Positions 1 to 29,468 of a stretch of 64,000 nt of DNA are shown piece after piece. The translations under genes were made by a program, and so were the position numbers. This stretch comes from Fratercula arctica (taxonomy: Eukaryota; Chordata; Aves; Charadriiformes; Alcidae): positions 21,362,389 to 21,426,388 of the forward strand of contig CANTUZ010000005.1 of NCBI GenBank assembly GCA_947846985.1, read 5' to 3'. Numbering within the stretch: the stretch's first letter is position 1; the number at the start of each line of letters is the position of its first letter. A model generated the notes under the pieces. It was given only the letters and a program-made list of their open reading frames with translations. It was not told the DNA's origin and searched no databases.

Positions 1-684
1 TGAATTATACTTTTACTGTCCGTATCTGTAAGTAGTTGGAAATGTGGTAGTTTGATCATCATCCTGGTGTGTTGTTTACTTAGTGTGGCACCAGTTTGGC
101 TCCAGCACCTGAGAATGCATGATGAACTTTCGAACCTGCAATATTGCCTGTGGGATTGATACTGTTTCAAATAAGTGAGCATTTGGGGTTTGCCTGGACA
201 TGATGTAATGAGATAATTGCAGAACCATTTGGCTTCTAACCACAGATACAGCCTTTTTTTTAATGTACTCTATTTAGCTTCAGAAAAATAAAAAGACATT
301 AATCTTCAGTCTCTGCTACTTCTTCAACTAGTAGAATTGTAGGTTGCTGGGCTGACACAAAACTCCCCTGAAACTTAGTTTTCAGAAGTGCCAGTGTAAT
401 TTTTAACTGTCTCCAGCAGGAGGCTTTTTGTCTGGAAGGAATCCAGAGGTTTACATTGTAGCATGTGTTCAAATTCGTGTAAGCTGCTAGATAGTCTTGA
501 AGTCCTCGTGAAGTTGTTTTCCTCTGCAGTTGAGGACATCTGCACTCTGGCATTGCAAGACAGACTGCGTCACAGTGATGATTTTTGTGTATAGCACAGG
601 TAAATACAGGATGCAGTAGTTGACTGCTCACCTCTGCTGTTTGGCTGGTGGTGGCTGGAAGATCTAGTGCACGTCCCGCGTGTG

Positions 685-1247
685 TGTGGTGGGTTGACGT
701 TGGCTGGATGCCAGGTGCTCACCAAGCTCCTCTATCACTCCCCCTTCTCAGCTGGACAGTGGAGAGAAAATATAATGACAGGTTCGTGGGTCGAGATAAG
801 GACAGAGGGAGATCATTTGGCAAAACAGACTCGACTTGGAGAAATTTATTGGCAATCAAATCAGAGTAAGGTAATAAATAAATAAAACCACATCTTGAAA
901 CACTTTCCCCCTCCTTAACTTCACTCATGATTTTCTCTACCTCCTCCCCTGGAGCAGTGGTGGGGGACAGGGAATGGGGGTTGTGGTCAGTTCATCACAC
1001 GTCGTCTCTGCTGCTCCTCCCTCTTCAGGGGGAGGACTCCTCACACTCTTCCTCTGCTCCAGTGCGAGGTCCCTCCCATGGGAGACAGTCCTCCATGAAC
1101 TTCTCCAACTTCTCCTATGTGAGTCCTTCCCACAGGCTACAGTTCTTCATGAACTGCTCCAGTGTGAGTTCCCCACGAAATCATAAGTCCTGCCAGCAAA
1201 CCTGCTGCAATGTGCACTCCTCTCTCCATGGGTCCACAGGTCCTTCC
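685..1247. mobile_element. Endogenous retrovirus LTR fragment
   Basis: The stretch opens with TGTGGTGGGTTGACG, which I recognise as one terminus of a widespread neoavian LTR family (the TguLTR5 type in zebra finch nomenclature, from memory). It has an AATAAATAAATAAA run near 871 and, from about 1054, roughly four degenerate copies of a 45-50 base unit built on CTGCTCCAGTGtGaGTCC. The far end is lost at the junction with a CR1 tail. No internal retroviral genes are present. The strand is unsure because I do not remember the consensus orientation reliably. Confidence 0.7.
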
Positions 1248-1675
1248 AGCACAAGTCTTATGAGAAGTGGCTGAGGGAACTGGGGTTGTTCAGCCTGGAC
1301 AAAAGGAGGCTGAGGGGAGACCTTATTGCTCTCTACAACTACCTCAAAGCAGGTTGTAGCCAGGTGGGGGTCGGTCTCTTCTGCTAAATACCAAGCAATA
1401 GGATGATAGGAAGGAGCCTCAAATTGCACCAGGGGAGGTTTAGATTGGATATTAGGAAAATGTCTTCACTGAAAGGGTTGTCAAGCATTGGAACAGGCTG
1501 CCCAGGGAAGTGGTTGAGTCCCCATCCCTGCAGGTGTTTAAAAGATGTGTAGATGTGGCGCTTAGGGACATGGTTTAGTGGTGGGCTTGGCAGTGCTAGG
1601 TTAACGGTTGGACTTTGTGATCTTAAAGATCTTTTCCAACCTAAATGATTCTGTGATTCTATTCTATGATTCTAT
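1248..1675 (+). mobile_element. CR1 LINE 3' fragment
   Basis: A 5'-truncated CR1 non-LTR retrotransposon, sense to LRP5. It begins at ACAAGTCTTATGAGAAG, which matches the C-terminal ORF2 region of the larger copy at 11070-12285. It then runs through the characteristic CR1 3' UTR (GGAACAGGCTGCCCAGGGAAG) to a short-repeat tail, GATTCTGTGATTCTATTC. By eye its last 230 bases are nearly identical to those of the copy at 11070-12285, so both belong to one subfamily. It encodes no intact protein. Confidence 0.93.
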
Positions 1676-2367
1676 CATTGTAGTAATTGTTATGAAATAA
1701 TTAACCAATAGCGCATATATACATATACATACATCTGTGGGACTTACCCCTTCCCCAGTACTCTTTTGCTTTCTCTGCAGTTTTAAGAATACAAATTTGT
1801 GCAAGTCAATACATATTCCACATCTTAAAGATCTTGCTTATCAGAAGAGTGACAAAAACATAATTCTTTTCTAGTAAAAATATGAAATTTCAGAAAGTGC
1901 AGATTCTACATGGTCGCCTTGTGCCCTGAACGAATTCTGATGGCTTCTGTTCCTTGTGATTGAGTGCCAAAGGCCACTTCAGCAATCCCTTGTTTCTGGG
2001 GAAAGAGTTCACTAATAAGACCAAGACATGAACTGAGATTAAATATCTCCTGAACCTCACTCACACCCCAAAAAACATTCTCTTTGTGGTGGTCTTTGCA
2101 CATTTGAACTGACGCAAGTTAAATTCACGTTGCTTAGGTTTTTCAGTAGAGAAGGGGTGAGGCAAGGCACTTTCAGTCATGTCATTCCAATGTGTTTCTC
2201 TTTCAACAAACCTAGCGGTACGTTCTTTCGAAAGAAGCGTGCTGTGAATTTCAGGAGATTATTGTGTAAAAATAGAGGAGTTGTCAAAATAGGATTGATA
2301 TTGCCATTTTAATTGTACCTGTCTTAGAGAAGATTATTTTTGTCCTTTTTTCTCGTGCATCCCACAG

Positions 2368-2584
2368 GTCATAAATGTTGATGGAACGATGAGGAAAACC
2401 CTCCTAGAAGATAAGCTTCCACATATATTTGGTTTCACGCTGCTGGGAGATTACATCTACTGGACTGACTGGCAGAGACGAAGCATTGAAAGAGTTCACA
2501 AGATAAAGGCTAGCAGAGACATCATTATTGATCAGCTGCCAGATTTAATGGGCCTTAAAGCAACAAGTGTTACCAAAGTGTTTG
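2368..2584 (+). CDS. LRP5: LRP5 exon 8 (end of beta-propeller 2)
   Basis: This 217-nt exon encodes w1-w72 plus one base. Flanks are cccacag before and gtaagc after. It starts in phase 0 with VINVDGT and carries a YWTD blade motif (YIYWTDW) followed by RRSIERVH, the closing part of the second six-bladed propeller of the extracellular region. The LRP5 paralogue is indicated by VINVDGT and KASRD, where LRP6 has other residues (recalled, not computed). In the mature protein this domain helps bind Wnt and inhibitors such as sclerostin and Dkk1. Exon 8 follows the human numbering I remember; its length agrees with the human exon. Confidence 0.96.
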
Positions 2585-4142
2585 GTAAGCAAGAGCAATC
2601 AGAGGATGGATCTGTAGTAGTTTCTAGATGGGCTTGCTTTCGTTAAGCAACTGTTGATTACTTGTAATGAGAAAAACTGTGGTCTCATATATTTGAATCA
2701 TTTTAAAGAACTGCACCTATTGTTTATTAAGTTGGCAAAATACGGTGTTGCAGAAGAAGTATGGGCTTCCAGTTTTAAGTGACATTTGACATAAGGCTTC
2801 CACGGTTTCCACTACACTTTTTGAATATTTGTGAGGAGAATTTTATTCCTTCCTCCAATCTCTAAGAATCATTACTTCTGGTGCTCACAGAATTGCTCCA
2901 TTTTCTGTTGCTCTTCCCTTCCAGTACAAAGTCCCAGTGATGTTCAGTTAGCAGAATGCTTTTAACTGTTTCGGGTGGTATAGGCAGAGTTAGTGGCCAT
3001 TACAACGTTGTCTCAAAGCACGTCGCACTTAAATATTAACTTTAACACCTAAAACGTACTTAAATCTTAACAATTAAATCTTGCCCGTAGTATGGGATCA
3101 GCAGCTGGAGCTCCGTGTTCTTCCACTGCATCTCCTGAAAGGTGCAGCCGGTCTTTTATGTCCTCTGATAGCATTCTGCAGAGGTGTATGTCACAGGACC
3201 TCCTGGCTTCAGGAGTAACTCATGAGACGTGTGTGCTTACCACAGATCTGTCTACTAGCTGGATCTGGGCATAGCAGTAAACAGATTTGTTGTTCAGCTG
3301 TTAAAATTACTGAGAATAGTTGCAACAGAATCACAGAAAGTAGGTTGTCAAATTACACGCTGCCGGTACATGGATTTCCAGCCTTTCAGGAAGCTTATTT
3401 GAAGGATAATCAAGTCCTCAAGGTGCAAGCTATGGCATCAGCCTGAAATATGTATGCCCTAAAAAGGGAAAATTAAAAGAAACCTGTCTGAGGCTGATCT
3501 TTGAGGGTTTTTTTTTGTGGTAACAGTCTCTAAATACCTAAATCCTTGGTTCCAGCAGATGGAGAAAGGCACTCTCTTGGTCCTCACTTGCCCCTCCACA
3601 TTGCCTCCCCATCTAGTCATGGTTATTCACAGGAAAAAAATAAGCGTGAGGTTGTGGTGATCTTGTTGGAACTGCTTCTGCTAATGAATCTTCTCAGCTT
3701 TAAATTAAACGGCTGGGAAAGAGCTGCAGTTATCCAGCTCTTTTCTCACCATTTTGTATCGTTGAACATTTGTAAAACTGTTGGTTTCAAAGAGATGCAA
3801 AGCTGGGATACTTGGCCAGAAATAATCAAGCTGAACATGTATGTAATTACCTGCCTTCAGTGAAGGAATTTAATCTTCGAAGAAACTAGAAGGATACGTT
3901 TGTAGCTGATATTTGTACTATAGGAGGGATAGGAGCAGCTTGCTAATACTTGGGTAGAAGGAAAGAAACAGTTTTGAATGTTTTTTTTTGTACAATTCAC
4001 TGTTGACAACCCATAGTGCTGACTTATTTTGAAAAATTGTAATTACATTGCATTTTTGCTCAGCCTCCCCTCCTCCCCTTTCCCCCCTGCCTCCACAATG
4101 CACCAATTTCTGTTTTGTTTTGTTTTGTTCTTTTTCTTAAAG
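2585..4142 (+). other. LRP5: LRP5 intron 8
   Basis: A GT-AG intron of 1558 bases (gtaagc...ttaaag). I see no repeat family member, RNA gene or alternative exon. The short ORFs at 3092-3863 do not join either flanking exon in frame with plausible splice sites. The acceptor follows a TGTTTTGTTTTGTTTTG-type pyrimidine-rich stretch. Confidence 0.85.
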
Positions 4143-4432
4143 GAACTAATTCATGTGCGGACAACAACGGAGGCTGCAGCCACCTGTGTTTCTTTACACC
4201 CCAGGAGGCCAGGTGTGCCTGTCCCATTGGCCTGGAGCTTTTGAGTGACATGAAGACTTGCATCATTCCTGAAGCCTTCTTAGTTTTCACAAGCAGAGCA
4301 GCAATTCATAGGATTTCCCTTGAAACCAATAATAACGATGTTGCTATTCCTCTAACTGGAGTCAAGGAAGCATCTGCTCTGGATTTTGATGTCTCTGATA
4401 ACAGAATCTATTGGACTGATGTTAGTTTGAAG
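4143..4432 (+). CDS. LRP5: LRP5 exon 9 (EGF 2 and start of propeller 3)
   Basis: A 290-nt exon encoding w73-w169, with acceptor ttaaag and donor gtatta. Its first third is an EGF-like module with six cysteines in the usual order (NSC, GGC, HLC, ARC, AC, KTC). The module links propellers 2 and 3. The remainder begins propeller 3 with PEAFLVF, HRISLET and the blade motif IYWTDV. The exon ends in phase 0. The length and phase equal those of human LRP5 exon 9 as I recall them. Propellers 3 and 4 are the site where Dkk family antagonists bind. Confidence 0.96.
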
Positions 4433-10108
<5,676 letters not shown>

Positions 10109-10432
10109 GACAAGAACGAGAAATCATAGCAGATGATCTACCTCATCCATTTGGATTAACCCAATACAGTGACTACATCTACTGGACAGACTGGAATCTT
10201 CACAGCATAGAAAGAGCAGACAAGACCAGTGGGAAGAACAGGACGCTTATTCAGGGCCATTTGGATTTTGTGATGGATATATTGGTCTTCCATTCTTCAC
10301 GTCAGGATGGCTTGAATGATTGTGTGCAAAATAATGGCCATTGTGGGCACTTGTGCCTTGCCATACCGAATGGATTTAGGTGCGGCTGTGCTGCTCATTA
10401 TACCTTGGATCCCAACAGCAGGAACTGTAGTT
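10109..10432 (+). CDS. LRP5: LRP5 exon 12 (end of propeller 3 and EGF 3)
   Basis: A 324-nt exon, acceptor ttgcag and donor gtaagc, encoding w307-w414 plus one base. It starts [16 protein letters not shown] and includes the blade motif YIYWTDW, then [11 protein letters not shown], which closes propeller 3. The last third is an EGF-like module with six cysteines (NDC, GHC, HLC, RC, GC, RNC). Two potential N-glycosylation sequons are seen, NRT in the propeller and NCS at the exon end. EGF 3 joins propellers 3 and 4. Confidence 0.96.
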
Positions 10433-12600
10433 GTAAGCCTTTTTGTGTGCTACTATATTCTTCAGTGCTTGTGGCTCCCAGGTGTTTGTGGTCCCTTTCA
10501 GTTTAGAAAGGGAAGGGGTATCACAAGTCCATTTCAAAGGTTTTGGCTTTAAAGCTGATCTTTAAATATGAGGACAGAGTATTGAGTTTTTTATCCATCT
10601 TTGTGACATGAATTGGGGCTGAAGATTTTTATTTCAAATCTTAGAAATAACAGTGCTGTCAAGTCTGGTCTTTCTTGTTTTACTAGAAGTGCTTTTTAGG
10701 TGATTCAACTGTGTGATTGAAGCTTTCCCAGTCCTTACTTAAGTGTGTAGGTGGGTGGATTAGAAGTTCTAAACAAAAAATGTCTTTTTCTCTTAAGTGT
10801 TTAATAAAATTGGCAAAAATAACATCCAGTATGACAGCCTCCTAAGCAGGCTGCACAATGTGAACATGCACTTGAAATTCATATAAGTTTGTTTTCCCCC
10901 CTGTCTGTGATGTTATGAGCCTGCCAGTTCACTGATTGTCCAATAAGAATTTAAGTTTCTAGTAAAAACAGCAGATGAATAGAAAATGGACTGTTGGCTT
11001 AAAAAAAAAAAACAACCAACAAAGATTCAGGCATCCTGGCACAGTAGCATATAAGGAAATTTTAACTGGATGAAAGGATGGGGTTATGAAAGGTAGGTCC
11101 TGCTTGGCTAACTTGGCCTCCTTCTATGACAAGATGACCAGCTTAGTGGATGAGGAAAGAGCTGTGGATGTTGTCTACCTAGACTTTAGTAAAGCCTTTG
11201 ACACCATCTCCCACAGCATTCTCCTGGAGAAGTTGACTCCTGAGGGCTTGGACAGGTGTACTCTTCGCTGGGTAGAAAACTGGCTGGCTGGCCAAGCCCA
11301 AAGAGTGGTGATGAATGGAGTTAAATACAGGTGGCGACCAGTCACAAGTGGTGTTCCCCAGTGCTCTGTATTGGGGCCAGTTCAATTTAATGTCTTTATC
11401 AATGACCTGGACGAGGGTATTGAGTGCACCCTCGGTAAGTTTGCAGATGACACCAAGTTAGGCGGGAGTGTTGATCTGCTTGAGGGTAGAAAGGCTCTAA
11501 CAGAGGGATCTGGACAGGCTGGATCGATGGGATGAGGCCATCTGTTTGAGATTCACCAAGGCCAAGTGCCAGGTCCTGCACTTGGGTCACAACAATCCCA
11601 TGCAACACTACAGGCTTGGGGAAGAGTGGCTGGAAAGCTGCCTGGCAGAAAAGGACCTGGGGGTGTTGGTTGACAGCTGGCTGAATGTGAGCCAGCAGTG
11701 GGCCCAGGTGGCCAAGAAGGCCAATAGCGTCTTGGCTTGTATTAGAAATAGTGTAGCCAGCAGGACTGGGGAAGTGATCATCCCCCTGTGCTCAGCACTG
11801 GTGATGCCACACCTCAAGCACTGTGTTAAGTTTGAGGCCTCTCATTACAAGAAAGACATTGAGGTGCTGGAGCGTGTCCAAAGAAGAGCAATGAAGCTGG
11901 TGAAGGGTCTAGAGCACAAGTCTTATGAGGAGAGGCTGAGGGGAGACCTTATCGCTCTCTACAACTACCTGAAAGGAGACTGTAGTGAGGTGGGGGTCGG
12001 TGTCTTCTCCCAGGTATCAACCAATAGGGTGATAGGAAACAGCCTCAAGTTGCACCAGGGGAGGTTTAGATCGGATATTAGGAAAATCTCTTCACTGAAA
12101 GGGTTGTCAAGCATTGGAACAGGCTGCCCAGGGAAGTGGTTGAGTCCCCATCCCTGCAGGTGTTTAAAAGATGTGTAGATGTGGCGCTTAGGGACATGGT
12201 TTAGTGGTGGGCTTGGCAGTGCTAGGTTAATGGTTGGACTCCATGATCTTAAGGGTCTTTTCCAACCTAAATGATTCTATGATTCACAGGAAAACCTGTG
12301 ACTGTGTATTGCCCACAGTCACTCATGTTACTTAAATTCCACATGGGGGACATAGTTATTTTATAATATGAAAAGGAAATACTTTCTGGGTGAGGGTATG
12401 CACGTTCACCTCCAGAAGTACACAAAGAAACATTTTCAACTTAATAGCAAAAATCTTCACTTATGAATTACCTTAGCTTTCATTGTGTATATAATTGTCT
12501 CTCTGGGATTTTGTCCTAAATATTCTTCATCTTCTGTGTGGGTGTATTTTTGACTGCGTGAGCTGCATTTTCTTACGCGTTCCGTTTTGGCTTGTTTCAG
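10433..12600 (+). other. LRP5: LRP5 intron 12
   Basis: A GT-AG intron of 2168 bases, more than half of it the CR1 copy at 11070-12285. The flanking 640 and 315 bases look unique and hold no feature I recognise. The acceptor is tgtttcag. Confidence 0.85.
11070..12285 (+). mobile_element. CR1 LINE with reverse-transcriptase remnant
   Basis: A 5'-truncated CR1 of about 1.2 kb, sense to LRP5. A frame from 11086 encodes reverse-transcriptase segments: [15 protein letters not shown], a SGVPQ.SVLGP motif and the catalytic box FADDTKLGG. It is then broken by a frameshift between about 11500 and 11546. The frame from 11546 continues with [20 protein letters not shown] and [18 protein letters not shown]. 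The element ends with the CR1 3' UTR and a short ATGATTCTATGATTC tail. A decayed, non-functional copy; all of it lies in intron 12. Confidence 0.95.
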
Positions 12601-12803
12601 CCCCTGCCAGCTTCCTGTTATTTAGCCAGAAATCTGCAATCAGCCGAATGATACCAGATGATCAGCAAAGTCCCGATATCATCCTGCCCGTGCATGGTCT
12701 CAGGAATGTCAAGGCTATTGATTATGATCCCTTAGATAAATTGATCTACTGGGTGGACGGACGTCAGAATATTATAAAAAGAGCCAAAGATGATGGCACT
12801 CAG
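12601..12803 (+). CDS. LRP5: LRP5 exon 13 (start of propeller 4)
   Basis: A 203-nt exon completing w415 and running to w482, ending in phase 0. The acceptor is tgtttcag; the donor is gcaagt, a GC donor. It reads [17 protein letters not shown], then [13 protein letters not shown] and the blade motif IYWVDG, with [14 protein letters not shown] at the end. It begins the fourth propeller. Human LRP5, as I recall it, has one residue fewer (RQNIKRA), while LRP6 has the longer form. That would make this bird length the older state. The protein and phase support the GC junction; no in-frame GT donor is adjacent. Confidence 0.95.
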
Positions 12804-15121
12804 GCAAGTTTACGTGGTGTATGTAGTTCTGTGTTGGTCTTTTTGTGTGCTTTGCACTTTATGCTTGACTTTCCCTTTCTGTCCTGTGCACCAAGGGTTC
12901 ATCGATTTAAACTTTACTCTTGCCAGCACTTATTCATGTATATTCTATTTATAGGTGAAAACTACTGAAGGCTTTTAGAATCGTGATTTTAATTTATACA
13001 CAAAGAAGTGTAATGGGATAATAGTACATCATATCTATCTGAAACTCTAAGCCTTGAATCGCAATCTTTAGTTAAGGATGGGCACTGAAGTAAGCCAGAC
13101 TGACTGTTCATACTCAGGACGGATAAATTGTATTCTGAAATCAATATTGTGCATGCCAACTGTCTGGTAACATTGTCATCGTTGTAAAAGGCTCTCAGAA
13201 TGAAAACTCTCAGCTGTCCAAGCTGTAGTTGAATCCTGAGTGAATGTGGAGTTGATTGCTGTGCCAGATAGGGATAGGCTCAGCCGCATGCTTAATTGTT
13301 TTACTGAGTTGGGGACATTATTCTTTCGCACCAGTTATTCGCACAACAGTGGAAAGAAATGTCCTGTTCTTCCAGGCAGTGTTATATGTTAACACAGCTT
13401 AACTCCCAGGTCAAGGTAACAGATTCTTTACGAACTATGATTTGAATAAGAAAAACGAAATGGAGAATGTACAAGTTATATTTTCCTAGTTCTTGGGCAG
13501 TCCTATCGAAACAATATGACATGATATCAGTGGAAATAGACTGGTCTCCTCATGCATCAGAGGTTTTACGGTTTCCTTTAAAGGAAGAGATGACAATTTT
13601 ATTTTTTGGCCTTTACTTTTAAGATTGGGAGGAGGTATGTTGGGATGAGCAGCTAGCTGGGTTGTGGATGAATTTTGAAGAAGCTCTTGCTTTTTGGGAT
13701 GATGGTAGGTGCTAATTGTTGTAGTCTAGCTTCTCTTTGGTACTTGCTAGGTGCAAATTGCAATGGAGACTCATTTGCTCTGTGTTTTCCTCTGCCTTGG
13801 TCACACAGCTTTGAAGATACAGATCCCCTGCAAATTTTGAGTTTCCAATTTTCACCGACTATATTTACTTATTTTTGTTAAATCGTGCTGTTTGCAGATG
13901 ATGCATATGAATTTCATACCTGGGTAGCGTTACCTTTGATTTCAGGAAAATAATTATTTCTTTTTATTTCTAGGCACACTGTCAAGAAAAAATAGGGGTA
14001 AAGCTTTATATAAAAAGAAAAAAGCCTGTATATCCCTATGCAGAATTTGGAGGCTTAAAAACCAAGTAATGCTGTGTTGGGTAATTCATTTGGCTTAAGC
14101 TGAGCACAGAATGGTCTCTTTAGCTTTCTTGAGCCATATGAACTTTCTGGTACTGTTTTTGTGTTTGGATTGGGAGTGCTGCATTAGGACACTTAAGGAG
14201 GCCACTGCTTTCCCCTCACCATTATCATGTCACCAGAAGCATTTCACTTCTCAAGGCCACTTCGGTGTCGGGAGTCCTGCCAGCAGTATTACTATCCCAA
14301 TGGCACTGGGACTGACTGTGTGCCAGTGGAGCCTGTGTAACATTAAACAAACAACAGAAAGATTATTTTCCTTTAGGGATTTTTTTATACACTCTAGTGC
14401 TCTTCACAGAAATGAAGTGTTGAAGTCTCTGTTAGTATTCAACGTAGAGTTAAAAAGTGTAGTAAACAGTATCTTAGTTAGATTGGGAAGGGTTGAGGGT
14501 AACGATTCCAGGAACTTGGCGATAATGTCAAGTTTTGTAAGTTCCATCATAAAGACATGAGGGGCAAAGCAAGGTAATGTTGTTAGTATGGGTGTGAGGC
14601 AGAGATGTAGCCATTTGACATTTAAACAAACAGAACCAAGTTTCAATAAAGATTTTAGTTTTTAAGAGAAGTCAGGACTTAAAGAAAATCAATATTTACT
14701 ATGCTACGAATAATAAAGTTCAGGAGGCTTTGGCAAGAGATAGAGATCTGTTCATCTGACTGTATAACAGCGCAGGTGTGGCCAGAAGGCTGCCTTGTTT
14801 CTTGCATTGTTTCATTCAAGATTGTTCCATGCATAAACATTCACTATAGTTTTCTTCCATCTCCTGCTAGTTAATTCTACTTATAGGAAGCCCCACAACT
14901 GTTTTCTGGGGAGTTTTGCATAATCGTACAAATTTTGTCCAGATATTTTTCCTCTAATCCACAGTTTGAGTCAAATCTTTTTTTGTTAAGCTTTATTGCA
15001 TTTCTTGTATTTGTTTTTTCCTTGTGGGTGGTTTTAGGTGTTTCTGGACCATCAAGTAGGTCTTCTTCAATCAATAATAAGAATAATTACTGGAAATTGT
15101 TCCCTGTATGTTTTCTTGCAG
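12804..15121 (+). other. LRP5: LRP5 intron 13 (GC-AG)
   Basis: A 2318-base intron bounded by CAG|gcaagt and cttgcag. The GC donor otherwise matches the consensus well, as is typical of GC-AG introns. The interior has no repeat family I recognise. Minor ORFs at 14111-14560 (+) and 14404-14646 (-) have no splice support or family motifs. Confidence 0.85.
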
Positions 15122-15333
15122 CCTTTCACTGTTATGAGTACTCCAAACCAAAGCCAGAACCCAGAGAAGCAGCCACACGACCTCAGCATCGATATATACA
15201 GCCATACCTTGTACTGGACCTGTGAGGCCACAAATTCAGTCAATGTCCACAGGCTGAACGGCGAGTCAATTGGTATGGTGCTGCGAGGGGATCACGACAA
15301 GCCCAGAGCCATCGTAGTGAACGCAGAGCGAGG
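15122..15333 (+). CDS. LRP5: LRP5 exon 14 (propeller 4)
   Basis: A 212-nt exon, acceptor cttgcag and donor gtgaga, encoding w483-w552 plus two bases. It reads [13 protein letters not shown], then [20 protein letters not shown] and [13 protein letters not shown]. The blade motif is the degenerate YWTC. The N-terminal linker is one residue longer than my recollection of human LRP5 and equals LRP6. Propeller 4 with propeller 3 forms the Dkk1-binding half of the ectodomain. Codon phase is intact through both junctions. Confidence 0.95.
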
Positions 15334-23025
<7,692 letters not shown>

Positions 23026-23235
23026 GTGCTAACCGCGTGACCCTGGAGGACTCCAACATCCTTCAGCCAATGGGACTCACTGTGCTGGGGAATCACTTGT
23101 ATTGGATTGATCGTCAGCAGCAGATGATTGAGAGAGTGGAGAAAGTGAACGGGTACAAAAGGACTAGAATTCAAGGCCGAATTGCTCACCTGACAGGCAT
23201 TCATGCTGTGGAAGAGCTTGATATGGAGGAATTCT
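23026..23235 (+). CDS. LRP5: LRP5 exon 16 (end of propeller 4)
   Basis: A 210-nt exon, acceptor gatctcag and donor gtaagt, encoding w617-w686 plus one base. It reads [19 protein letters not shown], then the blade motif [15 protein letters not shown] and [19 protein letters not shown], closing the fourth propeller and leading into EGF 4. The RVE and TRIQGR segments favour LRP5; SNILQP resembles LRP6, which fits an ancestral residue choice. Length equals human exon 16. Confidence 0.95.
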
Positions 23236-29231
<5,996 letters not shown>

Positions 29232-29468
29232 AACCTCCAACTTGTTCCCCAGACCAGTTTACCTGTGCAACTGGAGAGATCGACTGTATCCCAATGGCAT
29301 GGCGGTGTGATGGATTTCCAGAGTGTGATGACCAGAGTGATGAAGATAGTTGCCCCATATGCTCTGCATCGCAGTTCCAGTGTGAGAAAGGACAGTGTAT
29401 CGATGCACACTTGCGGTGTAATGGAGAAATTGACTGCCAAGATAAATCTGATGAAGCAGATTGTGATA
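29232..29468 (+). CDS. LRP5: LRP5 exon 18 (LDLa repeats 1 and 2)
   Basis: A 237-nt exon, acceptor ttctccag and donor gtaaga, encoding w729-w807 plus one base. It carries two LDL-receptor class A modules. The first spans CSPDQFTC to [10 protein letters not shown], the second CSASQFQC to [10 protein letters not shown]. Each has six cysteines and the acidic calcium-binding signature (D..SDE). In LRP5 these repeats sit next to the membrane. The length equals human exon 18. Confidence 0.96.

Larger units (their letters stand above)
1..2367 (+). other. LRP5: LRP5 intron 7, 3' part
   Basis: This is the 3' portion of the intron before exon 8; its donor lies before the window. It ends in the acceptor cccacag. 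The first 684 bases hold nothing I recognise. An LTR fragment (685-1247) and a CR1 tail (1248-1675) follow, then about 690 bases of AT-rich unique-looking DNA. The short ORFs here do not continue an LRP5 reading frame and show no family features. Confidence 0.85.

Noticed and set aside
3328..3345. Antisense CR1 tail
   Set aside because: ACAGAATCACAGAA resembles a reversed CR1 end, but the following sequence lacks the GGTTGGAAGGGACCTT block, so the match is too short.
11086..12178. A functional reverse-transcriptase gene
   Set aside because: The frame is broken between 11500 and 11546, the element is 5'-truncated, and it ends in a CR1 3' UTR, so it is a dead LINE copy.
12495..12600. Upstream coding extension of exon 13
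   Set aside because: The frame is open but hydrophobic and unlike LRP5. The tgtttcag acceptor at 12600 gives the expected [10 protein letters not shown] start.
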